The notes beneath the pieces are model-generated. The model had not been told where the DNA came from. It saw nothing but the letters and a program-made list of their open reading frames with translations, and did not search any database. Below, piece after piece: positions 63,880 through 64,000 of a stretch of DNA of 64,000 nt (the first letter of the stretch is position 1; each line of letters starts with the position of its first letter). The DNA is from Sphingopyxis witflariensis (GTDB taxonomy: Bacteria > Pseudomonadota > Alphaproteobacteria > Sphingomonadales > Sphingomonadaceae). Both the position numbers and the translations under genes were made by a program. The DNA is taken from positions 112,771 through 176,770 of the forward strand of contig NZ_NISJ01000009.1 in the NCBI RefSeq assembly GCF_002205635.1, in the 5' to 3' direction.

Positions 63880-64000
63880 CTTTGGGGTGATGGGGTGGAC
63901 GCCCCCCGGCGGCATCGATGTGCCATAGTGGAGGTGTTGTCACACCACTAGAGGAGGCGTCCGTGTCGGAAGTTAGCATAATCGGTCTGGATATCGCGAA
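63880..64000 (+). mobile_element. Left end of an IS110-family insertion sequence, cut by the window edge
   Basis: The non-coding stretch after the DUF4402 gene (with AGGTGTTGTCACACCACT and GAGGAGG) precedes a transposase start typical of IS110 elements. The exact left border cannot be fixed because IS110 elements often lack inverted repeats. Confidence 0.5.
63963..64000 (+). CDS. IS110-type transposase, first 12 codons
   Basis: GTG at 63963 has GAGGAGG upstream and opens VSEVSIIGLDIA. The GLDIAK-type start with Asp matches the first catalytic Asp of the DEDD transposases in the IS110 family. It continues past the window. Confidence 0.72.
   Translation, partial: MSEVSIIGLDIA

Noticed and set aside
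1..64000. CRISPR array, tRNA or rRNA genes
   Set aside because: No regularly spaced direct repeats and no tRNA or rRNA signatures were seen by eye in the window.

Overview
The window comes from a high-GC alphaproteobacterium, most likely a sphingomonad (Sphingopyxis/Sphingomonas type). This rests on the GC-rich codon use, the alphaproteobacterial cell-cycle genes mipZ (next to panC) and divK, the COQ9, MmcB and DUF3572 families, and the dense intergenic palindromes of the kind seen in sphingomonad genomes. It is mostly ordinary chromosomal core: about 66 genes, no tRNA or rRNA, no CRISPR array, and one insertion sequence entering at the right edge.

Layout. 1-8 kb: malic enzyme (cut by the left edge), mutS-glnD, an Ogt-type DNA alkyltransferase and an alpha/beta hydrolase. 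8-16.5 kb: pheS-pheT, an AraC-type regulator, metA (with a Glu that suggests acetyl-CoA use), rpmI-rplT, an outer-membrane barrel protein, a GFA-family gene remnant and a HisN/SuhB-type phosphatase. 16.5-26 kb: a phospholipase-D-like enzyme, prs, two poorly characterised genes among repeats, nadE, gltX, an orphan tonB and rpmG. 26-31.5 kb: an Lrp/AsnC regulator divergent from a 38-residue protein, a PhnD-like protein with divK, a DUF3572-HAD-RidA-GNAT run and a small Sel1-like gene. 31.5-39 kb: panC/mipZ (divergent), phosphomannomutase, lptB-rpoN, rpmJ and a HAD gene. 39-46.4 kb: oligopeptidase, aminopeptidase P, thioesterase and ribD-ribE. 46.4-52.5 kb: mmcB, ssb, feoAB, COQ9, an EamA transporter and an Old Yellow Enzyme. 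52.5-64 kb: HTH-RibBX fusion with ribH, an ankyrin protein, Sco, YcgN, a YgjP-like peptidase, PBP1, msrB, a type III polyketide synthase operon, a DUF4402 protein and the start of an IS110-type transposase.

How the genes connect. Riboflavin synthesis is split over two clusters (ribD-ribE, and ribBX-ribH about 8 kb away), and no catalytically plausible GTP cyclohydrolase II is present. The ribBX gene carries an N-terminal helix-turn-helix, and a perfect 8-bp dyad lies just upstream. The type III PKS, methyltransferase and FAD oxidoreductase form a tight operon resembling phenolic-lipid (SrsABC-like) gene sets. Ribosomal proteins L33 and L36 are both the cysteine-free forms. Iron uptake (feoAB) and TonB have candidate metal-regulator sites at their starts.

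No clear defence island, prophage or wholly new system was found. The most unusual items are the HTH-RibBX fusion with its dyad, the PKS operon, the TGCAA-rich region beside a strong minus-strand terminator near 43.7-43.9 kb, and the roughly 130-bp inverted-repeat element present twice.
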